DNA of 64,000 nucleotides from an uncultured Burkholderiales bacterium (GCA_903932865.1 CAIZHQ010000016.1:496001-560000), one strand, 5' to 3'. Numbered from the stretch's first letter, positions 53,353 to 62,551 are shown. Made by a program: numbers and translations. Notes: generated by a model from the letters alone, not told the origin.

Positions 53353-54648
53353 ATGAAGCTCCTCATTCAAAACGGCCGTGTCATCGACCCCGCCAGCGGC
53401 TTTGACCAATTGGCCGATTTGGCCATTGCTGCGGGCCGCATTGTGGCGATCGGCCAGGCTCCCGCTGACTTCATCCCCAACCGCGTGATCGACGCGAATG
53501 GCTGCATCGTGGCCCCGGGCTTGGTCGATCTGGCTGCGCGTTTGCGCGAGCCGGGCCAGGAACATGCCGGCATGCTGGAGAGTGAAATGGCCGCCGCTGT
53601 GGCCGGTGGTGTGACCAGCCTGGTCTGCCCGCCCGACACAGACCCGGTGCTCGATGAACCGGGACTGGTCGAGATGCTGCGCTACCGTGCCGAAAAACTG
53701 CACCAAGCCCGTGTGCTGCCGCTGGGTGCGCTCACAGTGGGCCTCAAGGGCGATGTGCTGACCGAAATGGGCCAACTCACAGCGGCTGGTTGCGTGGGAT
53801 TTTCCCAGGCTGAGGTGCCGATCTCCAGCACCCAGGTGCTGCAACGTGCGTTGCAATACGCCAGCACCTTTGGCTACACCGTCTGGTTGCGCCCGCAGGA
53901 ATTGCACCTGGGCAAAGGCGTTGCCGCCAGTGGACCGTTGGCCACGCGCATGGGCTTGTCAGGCGTGTCGGTGGCGGCCGAGACGATTGCCCTGCACACG
54001 ATTTTTGAGTTGGTGCGCAGCACCCGTGCCCGCGTGCACCTGTGCCGCATCAGCAGCGCCCAAGGCGTGGAGCTGGTGCGTCAGGCCAAGGCTGAGGGTC
54101 TGCCTGTGACGGCCGATGTGAGCATCAATTCGCTGCACCTGACCGACGCCGACATGGGTTACTTTGACAGCCGTGCACGCCTCACGCCCGTGCTGCGTCA
54201 GCAGCGTGACCGCGAGGCGCTGCGTGCGGGTTTGGCCGATGGCACGCTGGATGTGCTGGTGTCCGACCACACCCCGGTCGATGCCGATGCCAAAGCGCTG
54301 CCCTTCGCAGAAGCCGAACCTGGCGCCAACGGCATGGAACTGCTCTGGAGCCTGGCCCTCAAGTGGGGTCAGGAGGCCGCTTTGCCTGTGCCGCAAGTGC
54401 TCTCGCGCATCACCGCCGACCCGGCCCGCGTGCTGGGCACCACGCTGGGCAGTCTGCAAGACTCGGTCGGCCATCTGGCCGTTGGGGGTGTGGCCGATGT
54501 GTGCGTGCTGTCCACCGAAGGGCATTGGCTGGTGCACGACGCTGCTCTGCGCAGCCAAGGCAAGAGCACGCCGTTTTCCGGCTACGAGTTGCCCGGCCGC
54601 GTGCGCGCCACGGTGGTCGGCGGGCAAGTGGCGTTCGAAGCGCAATGA
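53353..54648 (+). CDS. pyrX: Dihydroorotase-like protein without zinc-binding HxH (PyrC'/PyrX)
   Basis: 431 residues of the type I dihydroorotase fold. The zinc motif that in active enzymes reads DxHxHxREPG is here VDLAARLREPGQ, with Ala61 and Arg63 in place of both histidines. The segment normally ending in SDDGxP reads FSQAEVPIS. The VSDHTPVDADAK segment remains. This fits the inactive PyrC' that assembles with PyrB in Pseudomonas. A true dihydroorotase must be encoded elsewhere. It starts 9 bases after pyrB. Confidence 0.9.
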   Translation: MKLLIQNGRVIDPASGFDQLADLAIAAGRIVAIGQAPADFIPNRVIDANGCIVAPGLVDLAARLREPGQEHAGMLESEMAAAVAGGVTSLVCPPDTDPVLDEPGLVEMLRYRAEKLHQARVLPLGALTVGLKGDVLTEMGQLTAAGCVGFSQAEVPISSTQVLQRALQYASTFGYTVWLRPQELHLGKGVAASGPLATRMGLSGVSVAAETIALHTIFELVRSTRARVHLCRISSAQGVELVRQAKAEGLPVTADVSINSLHLTDADMGYFDSRARLTPVLRQQRDREALRAGLADGTLDVLVSDHTPVDADAKALPFAEAEPGANGMELLWSLALKWGQEAALPVPQVLSRITADPARVLGTTLGSLQDSVGHLAVGGVADVCVLSTEGHWLVHDAALRSQGKSTPFSGYELPGRVRATVVGGQVAFEAQ

Positions 54649-54674
54649 GCGAAGCTCACGGGATGCCTATCTCC

Positions 54675-54700
54675 GCAGGAGCCCACCCCTGTGGGCAATG
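54675..54700. repeat. REP-like palindromic repeat, copy 1
   Basis: GCCCAC (54681-54686) and GTGGGC (54691-54696) form a perfect 6-bp stem with a CCCT loop, preceded by CAGGA and followed by AATG. The same GGAGCCCACCCC(T)GTGGGC core occurs in the opposite orientation at 62636-62661. It lies in the 127-base gap between pyrX and plsC. Confidence 0.55.
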
Positions 54701-54775
54701 CGCGGCACGGTGGGGCACCGGCCATTGTCCAAGGGAATGGTTTACAAAAGCTGCAAAGCATGGCGCTGCAACGGT

Positions 54776-55516
54776 ATGCGTTCTGTAAAAGCCCTCTTGA
54801 AATTTTTGCGCGGCTTGTGGCACGTGCTGGTGGGCATGTGGACGATTTATGCGCGCTTTCCCCAGCTCACGCCCGAGCAGCGTGAGATGCGGGTGCAAGC
54901 CTGGGCGCTGCAATTTCTGGCGCTTTGGGGCATCCATTTACGGGTGCAGGGCCATCCGGTGCCCAACGGACCGGCGCTCATCGTGGCCAACCACATCTCC
55001 TGGCTCGACATCCTGGTCATTCACGCGGCCAGGCACTGTCGATTCGTGTCCAAATCCGACATCCGAGACTGGCCTTTGGTGGGCATGCTGGCCACGGGCG
55101 CAGGCACGCTCTACATCGAGCGCACCAGCCGCAAAGACGCGCTGCGCATGGTCAAGGACATGGCCGATGCCATGAGGAATGGTGATGTGGTGGCGGTGTT
55201 TCCGGAAGGCACGACCAGCGACGGGCGCGAGTTATTGCCCTTTTACGGCAACCTGATCCAGGCGGCCATCCTGGCCGAAGCACCGGTGCAGCCCATGTCG
55301 CTCAAATTCATCGATGCCCAAACGGGTGAGCCCAGTTTTGCACCATGCTACATTGGCGACGACACCCTGATCGGCTCCATGTGGCGCACACTGAAAGCCC
55401 GCCGCATCGAAGCTGTGGTGCACTTTGGCGAACCCCAAGCCGTCATGGGCCGTGGCCGTCGGGTCTGGGCGCAAGATTTACGTGAAGAAGTGATTCGTTT
55501 GCGAGATTCTTTGTAG
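54776..55516 (+). CDS. plsC: 1-acyl-sn-glycerol-3-phosphate acyltransferase (PlsC family)
   Basis: 246 residues from the ATG at 54776; no strong ribosome binding site, and the open frame further upstream lies within pyrX in another frame. A membrane segment at about 10-30 precedes the acyltransferase motifs: NHISWLDILV (HX4D), YIERTSRKDALRMV and FPEGTTSDGRELLPF. It makes phosphatidate from lysophosphatidate in membrane lipid synthesis. A structured terminator follows. Confidence 0.9.
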   Translation: MRSVKALLKFLRGLWHVLVGMWTIYARFPQLTPEQREMRVQAWALQFLALWGIHLRVQGHPVPNGPALIVANHISWLDILVIHAARHCRFVSKSDIRDWPLVGMLATGAGTLYIERTSRKDALRMVKDMADAMRNGDVVAVFPEGTTSDGRELLPFYGNLIQAAILAEAPVQPMSLKFIDAQTGEPSFAPCYIGDDTLIGSMWRTLKARRIEAVVHFGEPQAVMGRGRRVWAQDLREEVIRLRDSL

Positions 55517-55520
55517 GCTG

Positions 55521-55607
55521 CTGCCCAAGTGCCCGCAAGATTGCATTGAGCGTCAGCCCACATCGGGGCTCAAGCGGGCGACACAAAACAACCCTTGGGC
55601 AGATTTT
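55521..55607 (+). terminator. Long nested hairpin terminator after plsC
   Basis: Four nested stems: CTGCCCAAG (55521-55529) with CTTGGGCAG (55594-55602); GCCCGC (55531-55536) with GCGGGC (55574-55579); TTGAGC (55546-55551) with GCTCAA (55568-55573); and CCC (55557-55559) with GGG (55565-55567). ATTTTT follows the outer stem, as at a terminator for plsC. At about 82 bases it is much more elaborate than the other terminators in the window. Confidence 0.65.
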
Positions 55608-56768
55608 TCAACTGAACTTGACCGGCTGATATGGCGGGTCTTTGCGCTCAAGAGCCGCTGCTTTGGCGCAAGGCATCTGGCAAAGCTCACGGTCGTTCAT
55701 CTGACAGGCACGGTTGAAGGTGACGACGTGGTCCACCTCGGCCCGAATACCGATCCATTCTCCGAGCTTGTGGTCGTGGTGACTGGGCACATGGGCCATC
55801 AACTGCTCGCCCGTGGCCAGGCGCAGTGTGTACAAAAATTCTGAGCCCCGAAAAGCCTTGCGGATGATCTGAGCCTTCACCGGGGCCTCGTCGTCGTGCA
55901 CGATGTCGTCGGCCCGAAGCAGCACGTCGCACTGACCATCTTCAAACGCGCAAGGCAAAGGGCATTCGGCCACATCGCGCAACTCGCCCACCGGGGTGCT
56001 GACCAAGATGTGTCCGTCCACTTCGCGCAGCGTCGCAGGGGTGAACACGCCATGGCCAATGAAGTCGGCCACAAAGCGGGTGGCGGGGCGGTGGTAGAGG
56101 CTGTAGGCATCGTCCCACTGATGCAATTGGCCTTCGTTCATGACGCCGATCACATCTCCAATGGCAAAAGCTTCAAGCTGGTCGTGTGTGACCAACAGTG
56201 CTGTGGCCTTGGCGGCTTTGAGGATGTTGCGCACCTCGAGGGCCAGGCGTTCGCGTAAGTCGATGTCCAAGTTGGAAAACGGCTCATCGAGCAGCAGCAA
56301 GTCGGGCTTGGGGGCCAGGGCGCGGGCCAGCGCCACGCGTTGCTGTTGACCGCCCGAGAGTTCGTGCGGAAATCGCTTGTCAGAGCCGGTCAGACCCACG
56401 AGTTCCAGCACGTCAGCCACCCGTTGTTGACGCTCGGCTTTGGGCAGGTGTTCCAGGCCAAATCCGACGTTACGGCCCACGTCCATGTGTGGAAACAGCG
56501 CATAGTCCTGAAACACCATGCCGATGCGGCGACGCTCAGCCGGCTCGGTGTGACCCTTTTCGCTCACCACGCGATTGGACAGCAAAATCTGCCCACCCGT
56601 GACGGGTTCCAGCCCTGCCACCGCACGCAGTAAGGTGGTTTTGCCGCAGCCAGAAGGACCGATCAGCACGCCAATATCGCCCGATCGCAGCCCAAGGTTC
56701 ACCCCCCGCACGGCGGGCGCTGTGCTCCCAGGGTATTGGATGTCCAGTTGGCGCAGTTCTAAAAACAT
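55608..56768 (-). CDS. fbpC: ABC transporter ATP-binding protein, FbpC (iron(III)) type
   Basis: 386 residues. Walker A GPSGCGKTTLLRAVAG, signature ELSGGQQQRVALARAL, Walker B LLLLDEPFSNLD, and the switch His in LLVTHDQLEA. A C-terminal TOBE-type domain (from about 240) fits the FbpC class. It powers uptake of Fe3+ or a related ligand through the permease encoded divergently 47 bases away. The C-terminal tail has Cys-containing segments (NRACQMNDRELCQMPC), which are not typical. Confidence 0.88.
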   Translation of the reverse strand: MFLELRQLDIQYPGSTAPAVRGVNLGLRSGDIGVLIGPSGCGKTTLLRAVAGLEPVTGGQILLSNRVVSEKGHTEPAERRRIGMVFQDYALFPHMDVGRNVGFGLEHLPKAERQQRVADVLELVGLTGSDKRFPHELSGGQQQRVALARALAPKPDLLLLDEPFSNLDIDLRERLALEVRNILKAAKATALLVTHDQLEAFAIGDVIGVMNEGQLHQWDDAYSLYHRPATRFVADFIGHGVFTPATLREVDGHILVSTPVGELRDVAECPLPCAFEDGQCDVLLRADDIVHDDEAPVKAQIIRKAFRGSEFLYTLRLATGEQLMAHVPSHHDHKLGEWIGIRAEVDHVVTFNRACQMNDRELCQMPCAKAAALERKDPPYQPVKFS

Positions 56769-56815
56769 GGTTGTGATTGTAGGCAGGTTGTTTTGCGCTC
56801 CTACAATCCAAGCCT

Positions 56816-58447
56816 ATGCTGACCACTTTGGCCCGCCGTTTATCGGGTCTGTCTTCTTTGCTCTTTGCCTTGCTGGCGTTGGCTTTGGCCCTGCCGGTTT
56901 TGGCCGTGCTCGGCTCGTGGCTGCAGTGGAGTGGCGAGAGCGGCAGCATTTTGCGCGAAATGGCCGCCACCGTGCTGCCCGATTACGCGCTGACCACACT
57001 GGGACTTTGCCTCATGGTGGCGGTGGGCGTGACGGTGCTGGGCTTGGCCACCGCCGCTTTGGTGACGCTGTTTGATTTTCCGGGACGCGGGGTGTTTGAG
57101 TGGCTGCTGCTCTTGCCACTGGCCATGCCCGCTTATGTGGTGGCCTATGCCTACACCGACTTTTTGCAGTTCAGTGGGCCACTTCAGGTGGCCTTGCGTG
57201 AGGCGCTGGGCTTGCAGGGGCGTTTGTGGCCCGATGTGCGCAGCGTCTGGGGCGCGGCGCTGGTGTTCACGCTCTCGCTATACCCCTATGTGTATTTGCT
57301 GGCCCGCACAGCCCTGGTCGAGCGGGCTTCGGGCTTGATGGAGGCGGCCCGCTTGCTGGGAGCCCCTTTGTCCCGTCGCATCCGCGAGATTGCCTTGCCA
57401 CTGGCCCGCCCCGCCGTGGCAGCAGGTGTGGCGCTGGCCCTCATGGAAACGCTGGCTGACTTTGGCGTGTCCAGCTACTTCGGCATCCAGACTTTCACGG
57501 CCGGGATTTACAAGGCTTGGTTGTCGATGGACAACCGCATCGCCGCCGCGCAGCTGGCCACAGTGTTGCTGGCGGTGGTGGTGGTCTTGCTGCAGTTGGA
57601 GCAACGCGCCCAAAAGCGCATGCGCTTCAACCAGGGGCGTGGCTCGCGCCAGGGTTCGGCCGAGGCGCAGCCGGTAGAGCTGCACGGCACGCGCCGCGTG
57701 CTGGCGTGGACGGTGTGCAGCTTGCCGGTGCTGCTGGGTTTTGTCTTGCCTGTGCTCATCATGCTGCGCGCTTTGATGGGTGAGACCACCGCGCTGCCCT
57801 GGGAGCGTTTTGGCCAATGGGCCTGGACAAGTTTGCGCTTGGGCGCGGTGACCGCTGTGCTCGCCGTGGGCGTGGCGATGGCCTTGTCTTTCAGCGTGCG
57901 CACACGCGGTGATGCGCTCAGCCGTTGGTCGGTTGCCCTGGTGGGCTTGGGGTATGCCATCCCCGGGGCGGTGGTGGTGGTGGGCTTGTTGCTGCCGGTG
58001 GGTTGGATTCAGCAAATTTGGCCCGCGTCTTCGGCCGGGTCCTGGATCACGGCCACCTCGCTGGGCCTGGTGTGGGCCTATCTGGTGCGCTTTTGCGCGG
58101 TGGCTTTGCAGTCTGTACAAAGCGGCTACGCCCGGATTCCTGTGAGCCTCGATGATTCGGCCCGGATGCTGGGCGTGACCGGTTGGGGACTCATGCGCCG
58201 CGTGCACGCCCCCTTGCTGCAGCGTACCACCATGGCGGCGGCCTTGATGGTGTTTGTGGACGTGATGAAGGAGCTGCCCGCCACCTTGGTGCTGCGCCCC
58301 TTCAACAGCGACACCTTGGCTGTGGTGACTTACCAGCTGGCGCGCGATGAGCGCCTGGGCGAGGCCGCTTTGCCCGCGCTGGCGCTGGTGCTGGTGGGCT
58401 TGATTCCGGTCATTTTGCTCAGCCGAACATTGCGACAAAAGCATTGA
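56816..58447 (+). CDS. fbpB: ABC transporter permease, FbpB (iron(III)) type
   Basis: 543 residues with two halves of about six membrane helices each. The first half carries the permease loop EAARLLGAPLSRRIREIALPLARPA and the second DDSARMLGVTGWGLMRRVHAPLL, the EAA motifs that dock on the ATPase. It pairs with the divergent fbpC. No gene for the periplasmic binding protein (fbpA) is present on either side, so it must be elsewhere. Confidence 0.9.
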   Translation: MLTTLARRLSGLSSLLFALLALALALPVLAVLGSWLQWSGESGSILREMAATVLPDYALTTLGLCLMVAVGVTVLGLATAALVTLFDFPGRGVFEWLLLLPLAMPAYVVAYAYTDFLQFSGPLQVALREALGLQGRLWPDVRSVWGAALVFTLSLYPYVYLLARTALVERASGLMEAARLLGAPLSRRIREIALPLARPAVAAGVALALMETLADFGVSSYFGIQTFTAGIYKAWLSMDNRIAAAQLATVLLAVVVVLLQLEQRAQKRMRFNQGRGSRQGSAEAQPVELHGTRRVLAWTVCSLPVLLGFVLPVLIMLRALMGETTALPWERFGQWAWTSLRLGAVTAVLAVGVAMALSFSVRTRGDALSRWSVALVGLGYAIPGAVVVVGLLLPVGWIQQIWPASSAGSWITATSLGLVWAYLVRFCAVALQSVQSGYARIPVSLDDSARMLGVTGWGLMRRVHAPLLQRTTMAAALMVFVDVMKELPATLVLRPFNSDTLAVVTYQLARDERLGEAALPALALVLVGLIPVILLSRTLRQKH

Positions 58448-58670
58448 GAGGGCAAGCCGCGAGATCGGTCGCGACAGCGTGCCATGGAGCAGGCCTCGCC
58501 CCAAGTCGCAAAGGCGGCCCAAGGCACAAACCTCTGGTCAAGGGTATCCAACACGCCATCAGTGCGCAGGACAACAGACGGTTGAGTGGGGACACTCAAA
58601 AATGGTGAAGTGAATCAGGTGCACATGGTTCACACCTCGGTAACTTCTCCTTTTTTTGAAGGCTATTTCC

Positions 58671-58900
58671 ATGTCATATGATCCCAAAACGCCCGCGACC
58701 CCAACACACTCAACCACTTTGCTCAAGCCAGAGCAGCACCACAGCAAAGCCGCTGAGCACTTGGAGCATGCCGCCAAGTCGCACAAAGACGTGGCCAAGT
58801 TGATTGGCGCCAACGACCACGCAGGCGCCCAAGCCCACACCAAGGTCGCGCACCTGAGACAGAGCAAGCTTCGGCTATTCCTGTGGGACACAAGTTCATG
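58671..58900 (+). pseudogene. Small His/Ala-rich protein gene, C-terminus uncertain (possible frameshift)
   Basis: A credible start (ATG at 58671, with GAAGG 8 bases upstream) opens a small soluble helix-rich protein: KPEQHHSKAAEHLEHAAKSH then GANDHAGAQAHTKVAHL. After about codon 66 the composition changes, and the frame continues for over 280 codons antisense to the PPOX-type gene and glnS, which is not believable. Another frame (from about 58852) reads ETEQASAIPVGHK. I suspect a short protein of about 70-80 residues broken by a frameshift near 58860. The end given is approximate. Confidence 0.4.
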
Positions 58901-58937
58901 CAAAAACGGGCGGGACAACCTGGCATGCCACTTTCAC

Positions 58938-59555
58938 TCACAGCGACTGCCGGTAACGTTCCATCATCTGGGCCTGGGTTTCGGCCTCGATCTCCTCGCC
59001 CTTGAAGGCGCGAATCTGGTCGCGCATCATCTCGGCCATGCTGGGCAGCTGCGTCCGGTTGGCTTGGCGCGAGGCGTCCCACAACTGCGAGCGCATGAAT
59101 GCCTTGGCGCAATGCAAATATACCGACTCCAGCGCCACGCGAATGACCAGCACAGGTACGCGTCGCGCATCGGCACACAATGCCAGATCGGCTGGGTCGG
59201 TGGACAGCACAGCGCGGCCATTTACCCGCAAAGTCTCGTCAAAGCCGGGCACCATGAACAACAAACCCAGCCGCCCAGTGGCGATGATGTTCTCCAGCGT
59301 GTCCAGCCGGTTGTTGCCCGGCGCATCGGGCAACAGCAGCGTGTGTGCATCGGTCACTTTGACGAAACCCGGCTCGCCCCCACGCGGCGAAGCGTCCATG
59401 TGTCCATCCGCATCGCTGCTGGCCAGCACCACAAAAGGCGACAGCCCAATGAACTGCACCGCATGAACGTCCAGTGCCGGGATTTCTTTTTTCAGCGAAC
59501 GCTCACGGGCGGGGCCATAGAGCTCGCGCAGGGCGGTGGTGGTTGTGACGTGCAT
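58938..59555 (-). CDS. Pyridoxamine 5'-phosphate oxidase-family flavoprotein (MSMEG_1061 type)
   Basis: 205 residues of the split-barrel FMN-binding fold. SPFVVLASSDADGHMDASPRGGEPGFV is the typical segment, and GNNRLDTLENIIATGRLGLLFMVPG follows with the flavin-binding Arg. It is not PdxH, which has different C-terminal residues. The substrate is unknown. It lies 27 bases after glnS on the same strand. Confidence 0.87.
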   Translation of the reverse strand: MHVTTTTALRELYGPARERSLKKEIPALDVHAVQFIGLSPFVVLASSDADGHMDASPRGGEPGFVKVTDAHTLLLPDAPGNNRLDTLENIIATGRLGLLFMVPGFDETLRVNGRAVLSTDPADLALCADARRVPVLVIRVALESVYLHCAKAFMRSQLWDASRQANRTQLPSMAEMMRDQIRAFKGEEIEAETQAQMMERYRQSL

Positions 59556-59582
59556 GATGATATGGACAGAGAACCAGGATGT

Positions 59583-61430
59583 TCACTTCCCCCAGCTGTC
59601 CTTGAGCCCCGTCACCCGGTTAAACACCGGCTTGGCTCCCGCCACATGATCCAGGCGGTCCGCCACAAAGTACCCAAAGCGCTCAAACTGGAACTTCTGG
59701 TCCGGCTGCGCTTGGGCGAGTGATGGCTCCACATAAGCGGTGACCACTTTCAAGCTGTCCGGGTTGAGCGACTGCAAGAAGTCTTTGCCGCCCGCGTCGG
59801 GGTGCGCTTCGGCAAACAGGCGGTCGTACAGGCGCACTTCGGCTGGCACGCCATCCATCACGCTCACCCAGGTGATGGCGGCTTTGGCTTTGACGCTGTC
59901 GGCGCCGGGTGTGCCGCTTTTGGTGCCGGGGATCACTTTGGCGTGCACTTCTGTCACGTTGCCCGCCGCATCGCGTGCGCAGCCTGTGCATTCGATCACG
60001 TAACCGCCTTTCAGGCGCACCACCGCTCCAGCGGACGCAGTGCCGTCCGCGTTTTTTTGCGGCGGGGAAAGGCGTTTGTAGCCCTTGGGCGGCACTTCTT
60101 CAAAGTCTTCGCGCTCGATCCACACTTCTTTGCCGATCAGGAATGTGCGGTCTGCTGGGGGCGTTTGGCCTTCGGCAATGGCCGAGTGGGGCAGGGCGGG
60201 TTGGGTGCAGGCTTCGGTGTAGCTGTCGCTGCCAAAGGCATCCATCCAGTTGGTCAGCACCAGCTTGACGGGGTCGAGCACGGCCATGCCGCGGTGGGCT
60301 TTGTTTTCCAGGTCTTCGCGCAGGCAGCCTTCGAGCGTGCTGTAGTCGATCCAGCTGTCGCTTTTGGTCACGCCAATGCGGTCGGCAAATAGGCGCAGGC
60401 TCTCGGGCGTGTAGCCCCGGCGACGCAGGCCCACGATGGTCGGCATGCGCGGGTCGTCCCAGCCGCTGACTTTGCTTTCATTGACCAGTTGCGCCAGCTT
60501 GCGTTTGCTGGTGATCACATAGGTCAGGTTCAGGCGGGCAAATTCGTATTGTTTGGGGCTGGGCGCGGCCAGCAGGCCACATTCGCACAGGCGCTCCATC
60601 AGCCAGTCGTAAAACGGGCGCTGGTCTTCAAACTCCAGCGTGCAGATGCTGTGGGTGATTTGCTCCAGCGCGTCTTCGATGGGGTGGGCAAAGGTGTACA
60701 TCGGGTAGATGCACCAGGTGTCGCCCGTGTGGTGGTGGGTGGCGCGGCGGATGCGGTAAATGGCCGGGTCGCGCATATTGATGTTGGGCGACTGCATGCT
60801 GATTTTGGCGCGCAGCACGGCGGCACCGTCGGCCAGTTTGCCGTCACGCATTTCTCTGAATCGCGCCAGGTTCTCGGCAACGGTGCGGTTGCGGAAGGGG
60901 CTGTCCACGCCGGGTTTGACAAAGTCGCCCCGGTTGGTGCGCATGTCTTCCGCGCTTTGTTCGTCCACATAGGCGTGGCCGGCTTCAATCAGCGCCTCGG
61001 CGGCGCGGTACATGAAGTCGAAGTAGTCGCTGGCCTGGTAAGGCTTGTCGTTGCCCGCTTGGCTCCAGCTGAAGCCCAGCCACTTGACCGCTTCGATGAT
61101 GCTGTTGACGTATTCGGTGTCTTCTTTTTCGGGGTTGGTGTCGTCAAAGCGCAGGTGGCACACGCCGCCGTATTCCTTGGCCAATCCGAAGTTGATGCAA
61201 ATGCTTTTGGCATGGCCCACATGCAGGTAGCCGTTGGGCTCGGGCGGAAAGCGGGTGCGGATTTTGGCCGGATCGGGCTGGCCCGCAGCGTGGTGTGCGG
61301 CGTCGCCCGGGCTGCCCGCCCAGCGGCGGCTGGCGTAGGTGCCTTGCTCGAAGTCTTTCTCGATGATCTGGCGCAGGAAGTTGCTGACTTTGTGCTCAGC
61401 AGAAGTGTCTTTGTCGGTGGGGGTGGTCAT
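59583..61430 (-). CDS. glnS: Glutaminyl-tRNA synthetase
   Basis: 615 residues from the ATG at 61430; an in-frame extension to 61562 is rejected. Class I motifs: FPPEPNGYLHVGHAKSICIN (HIGH) near residue 60, and VITSKRKLAQLV as the KMSKS-type loop. The C-terminal beta-barrel anticodon domain runs from about 390. It charges tRNA(Gln) directly, so the organism need not rely on the amidotransferase route for glutamine. Confidence 0.96.
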   Translation of the reverse strand: MTTPTDKDTSAEHKVSNFLRQIIEKDFEQGTYASRRWAGSPGDAAHHAAGQPDPAKIRTRFPPEPNGYLHVGHAKSICINFGLAKEYGGVCHLRFDDTNPEKEDTEYVNSIIEAVKWLGFSWSQAGNDKPYQASDYFDFMYRAAEALIEAGHAYVDEQSAEDMRTNRGDFVKPGVDSPFRNRTVAENLARFREMRDGKLADGAAVLRAKISMQSPNINMRDPAIYRIRRATHHHTGDTWCIYPMYTFAHPIEDALEQITHSICTLEFEDQRPFYDWLMERLCECGLLAAPSPKQYEFARLNLTYVITSKRKLAQLVNESKVSGWDDPRMPTIVGLRRRGYTPESLRLFADRIGVTKSDSWIDYSTLEGCLREDLENKAHRGMAVLDPVKLVLTNWMDAFGSDSYTEACTQPALPHSAIAEGQTPPADRTFLIGKEVWIEREDFEEVPPKGYKRLSPPQKNADGTASAGAVVRLKGGYVIECTGCARDAAGNVTEVHAKVIPGTKSGTPGADSVKAKAAITWVSVMDGVPAEVRLYDRLFAEAHPDAGGKDFLQSLNPDSLKVVTAYVEPSLAQAQPDQKFQFERFGYFVADRLDHVAGAKPVFNRVTGLKDSWGK

Positions 61431-61593
61431 ATCGTCTGATTTTAGGGGCTGGCGGGGAGCTGCCCGTGTGGTCGCCGTTACGAATGGAAACCACTGTAAA
61501 GCACTTGCAGTACACCGATCACGGGGCTGCCGCGCTAAAGGGCGCAGGGAGCCCGTTTGCAAGTCAAACCCACGTGATGAGAGGTACTTTGTT

Positions 61594-61977
61594 ATGCGTT
61601 ATCCGTTCAATCTGTCTTTTTCAAGAGCCATCGCGCTGCTCGGCCTGCTGTTCTTGGGTCTGGCACAGGTGGGCTGCGCCCATCCAGTGGTGGTCGAGCC
61701 TTCGGTGTCGGTGCATTCGCGCATCGGTCATCTCCCGATTTACACCCAAGTGGGGGTGCCTGGTTCGGTGATTTATGCCCCGCCGCCGCGTGTGATCTAC
61801 GCCCCGCCACCGCCACCGCGTGTGGTGTATGTGCCGCGGGTTTATGCACCTGTTCACGGCTGGGGGCATGGGCACGATGGTCGTCTGCGGGGCCATGAAC
61901 GCAGGCATTACCGTCAAGATAATGGCGAGTATGGGCGTGGTGGCTGGGACCATCGCCACGATGGGCGTCGCTGGTGA
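61594..61977 (+). CDS. Small proline-, glycine- and histidine-rich lipoprotein
   Basis: 127 residues from the ATG at 61594, with GAGAGG 9 bases upstream. Signal with lipobox LAQVGCAH, then PPPRVIYAPPPPPRVVYVPR and a C-terminal part rich in His, Gly, Arg and Tyr (GWGHGHDGRLRGHERRHYR). It is probably anchored in the outer membrane. Low complexity prevents a family call; a metal-binding or cell-wall role is a guess. It is divergent from glnS. Confidence 0.72.
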   Translation: MRYPFNLSFSRAIALLGLLFLGLAQVGCAHPVVVEPSVSVHSRIGHLPIYTQVGVPGSVIYAPPPRVIYAPPPPPRVVYVPRVYAPVHGWGHGHDGRLRGHERRHYRQDNGEYGRGGWDHRHDGRRW

Positions 61978-62009
61978 CACCTTCTCGGCTGACATGAGGC
62001 TGCCAAGTT

Positions 62010-62525
62010 TCAAGGGCGCTGACGCAGCAGCATCTCGTCGCGCCGGATTTCCACGTCAAAATGTTTCAGGAAAGCTTGGCCCAGCAGCGCTTGTTCGGGC
62101 GGCATGCCGGTCAGGCCCACGGTCACGCTGGCATCGTTGAGCACCAGGTGCCCCGCCCGCACGGGCACATTGCGCACCAGTTGGCCGGGGCGCTGGCCGT
62201 TGGCGGTGTGCAAGGTGATGATTTGGCCTGCTGGCAGCCCAGCCTGCGTGGCCAGCGCTTGGCTCACGCTGACGTGGCTGGCCCCGGTGTCCACCAAAAA
62301 GCGCACGGGCTGGCGGTTGACTTCGCCATCGACATGAAAATGCCCGTCGCGCTGGCGCGGAATGACCAGATCGCCCGAGCTGAGCGCATAGGGCTTGAGG
62401 CTGGCCTGGCGCTTTTGCTCCATCTGGTCAAACACCAGGTACAGCGCCCCGGCCACGACCAGCCAAACGACAGCGATGGCGAAGGCGCCGAGGCGGGCGG
62501 TTTTGTGGTGAGAGGGGCTGGACAT
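62010..62525 (-). CDS. Retropepsin-like clan AA aspartic protease (TIGR02281 type)
   Basis: 171 residues. One membrane helix (about 12-32) anchors the protein. The protease domain begins near 60 with the catalytic FLVDTGASHVSV (Asp79-Thr80-Gly81), followed by a flap-like segment and LGQAFLKHFDVEIRRDEMLL. It has a single active-site motif, so it would work as a dimer, like retroviral proteases. The target is unknown. The gene is preceded by a tandem repeat at 62552-62575. Confidence 0.87.
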   Translation of the reverse strand: MSSPSHHKTARLGAFAIAVVWLVVAGALYLVFDQMEQKRQASLKPYALSSGDLVIPRQRDGHFHVDGEVNRQPVRFLVDTGASHVSVSQALATQAGLPAGQIITLHTANGQRPGQLVRNVPVRAGHLVLNDASVTVGLTGMPPEQALLGQAFLKHFDVEIRRDEMLLRQRP

Positions 62526-62551
62526 GGGCGGGCGGGTGAGCTTGTGAATTA

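Noticed and set aside
58901..59723. Continuation of the small 58671 frame to 59723
   Set aside because: This part is antisense to the PPOX-type gene and glnS, and composition breaks after about codon 66.
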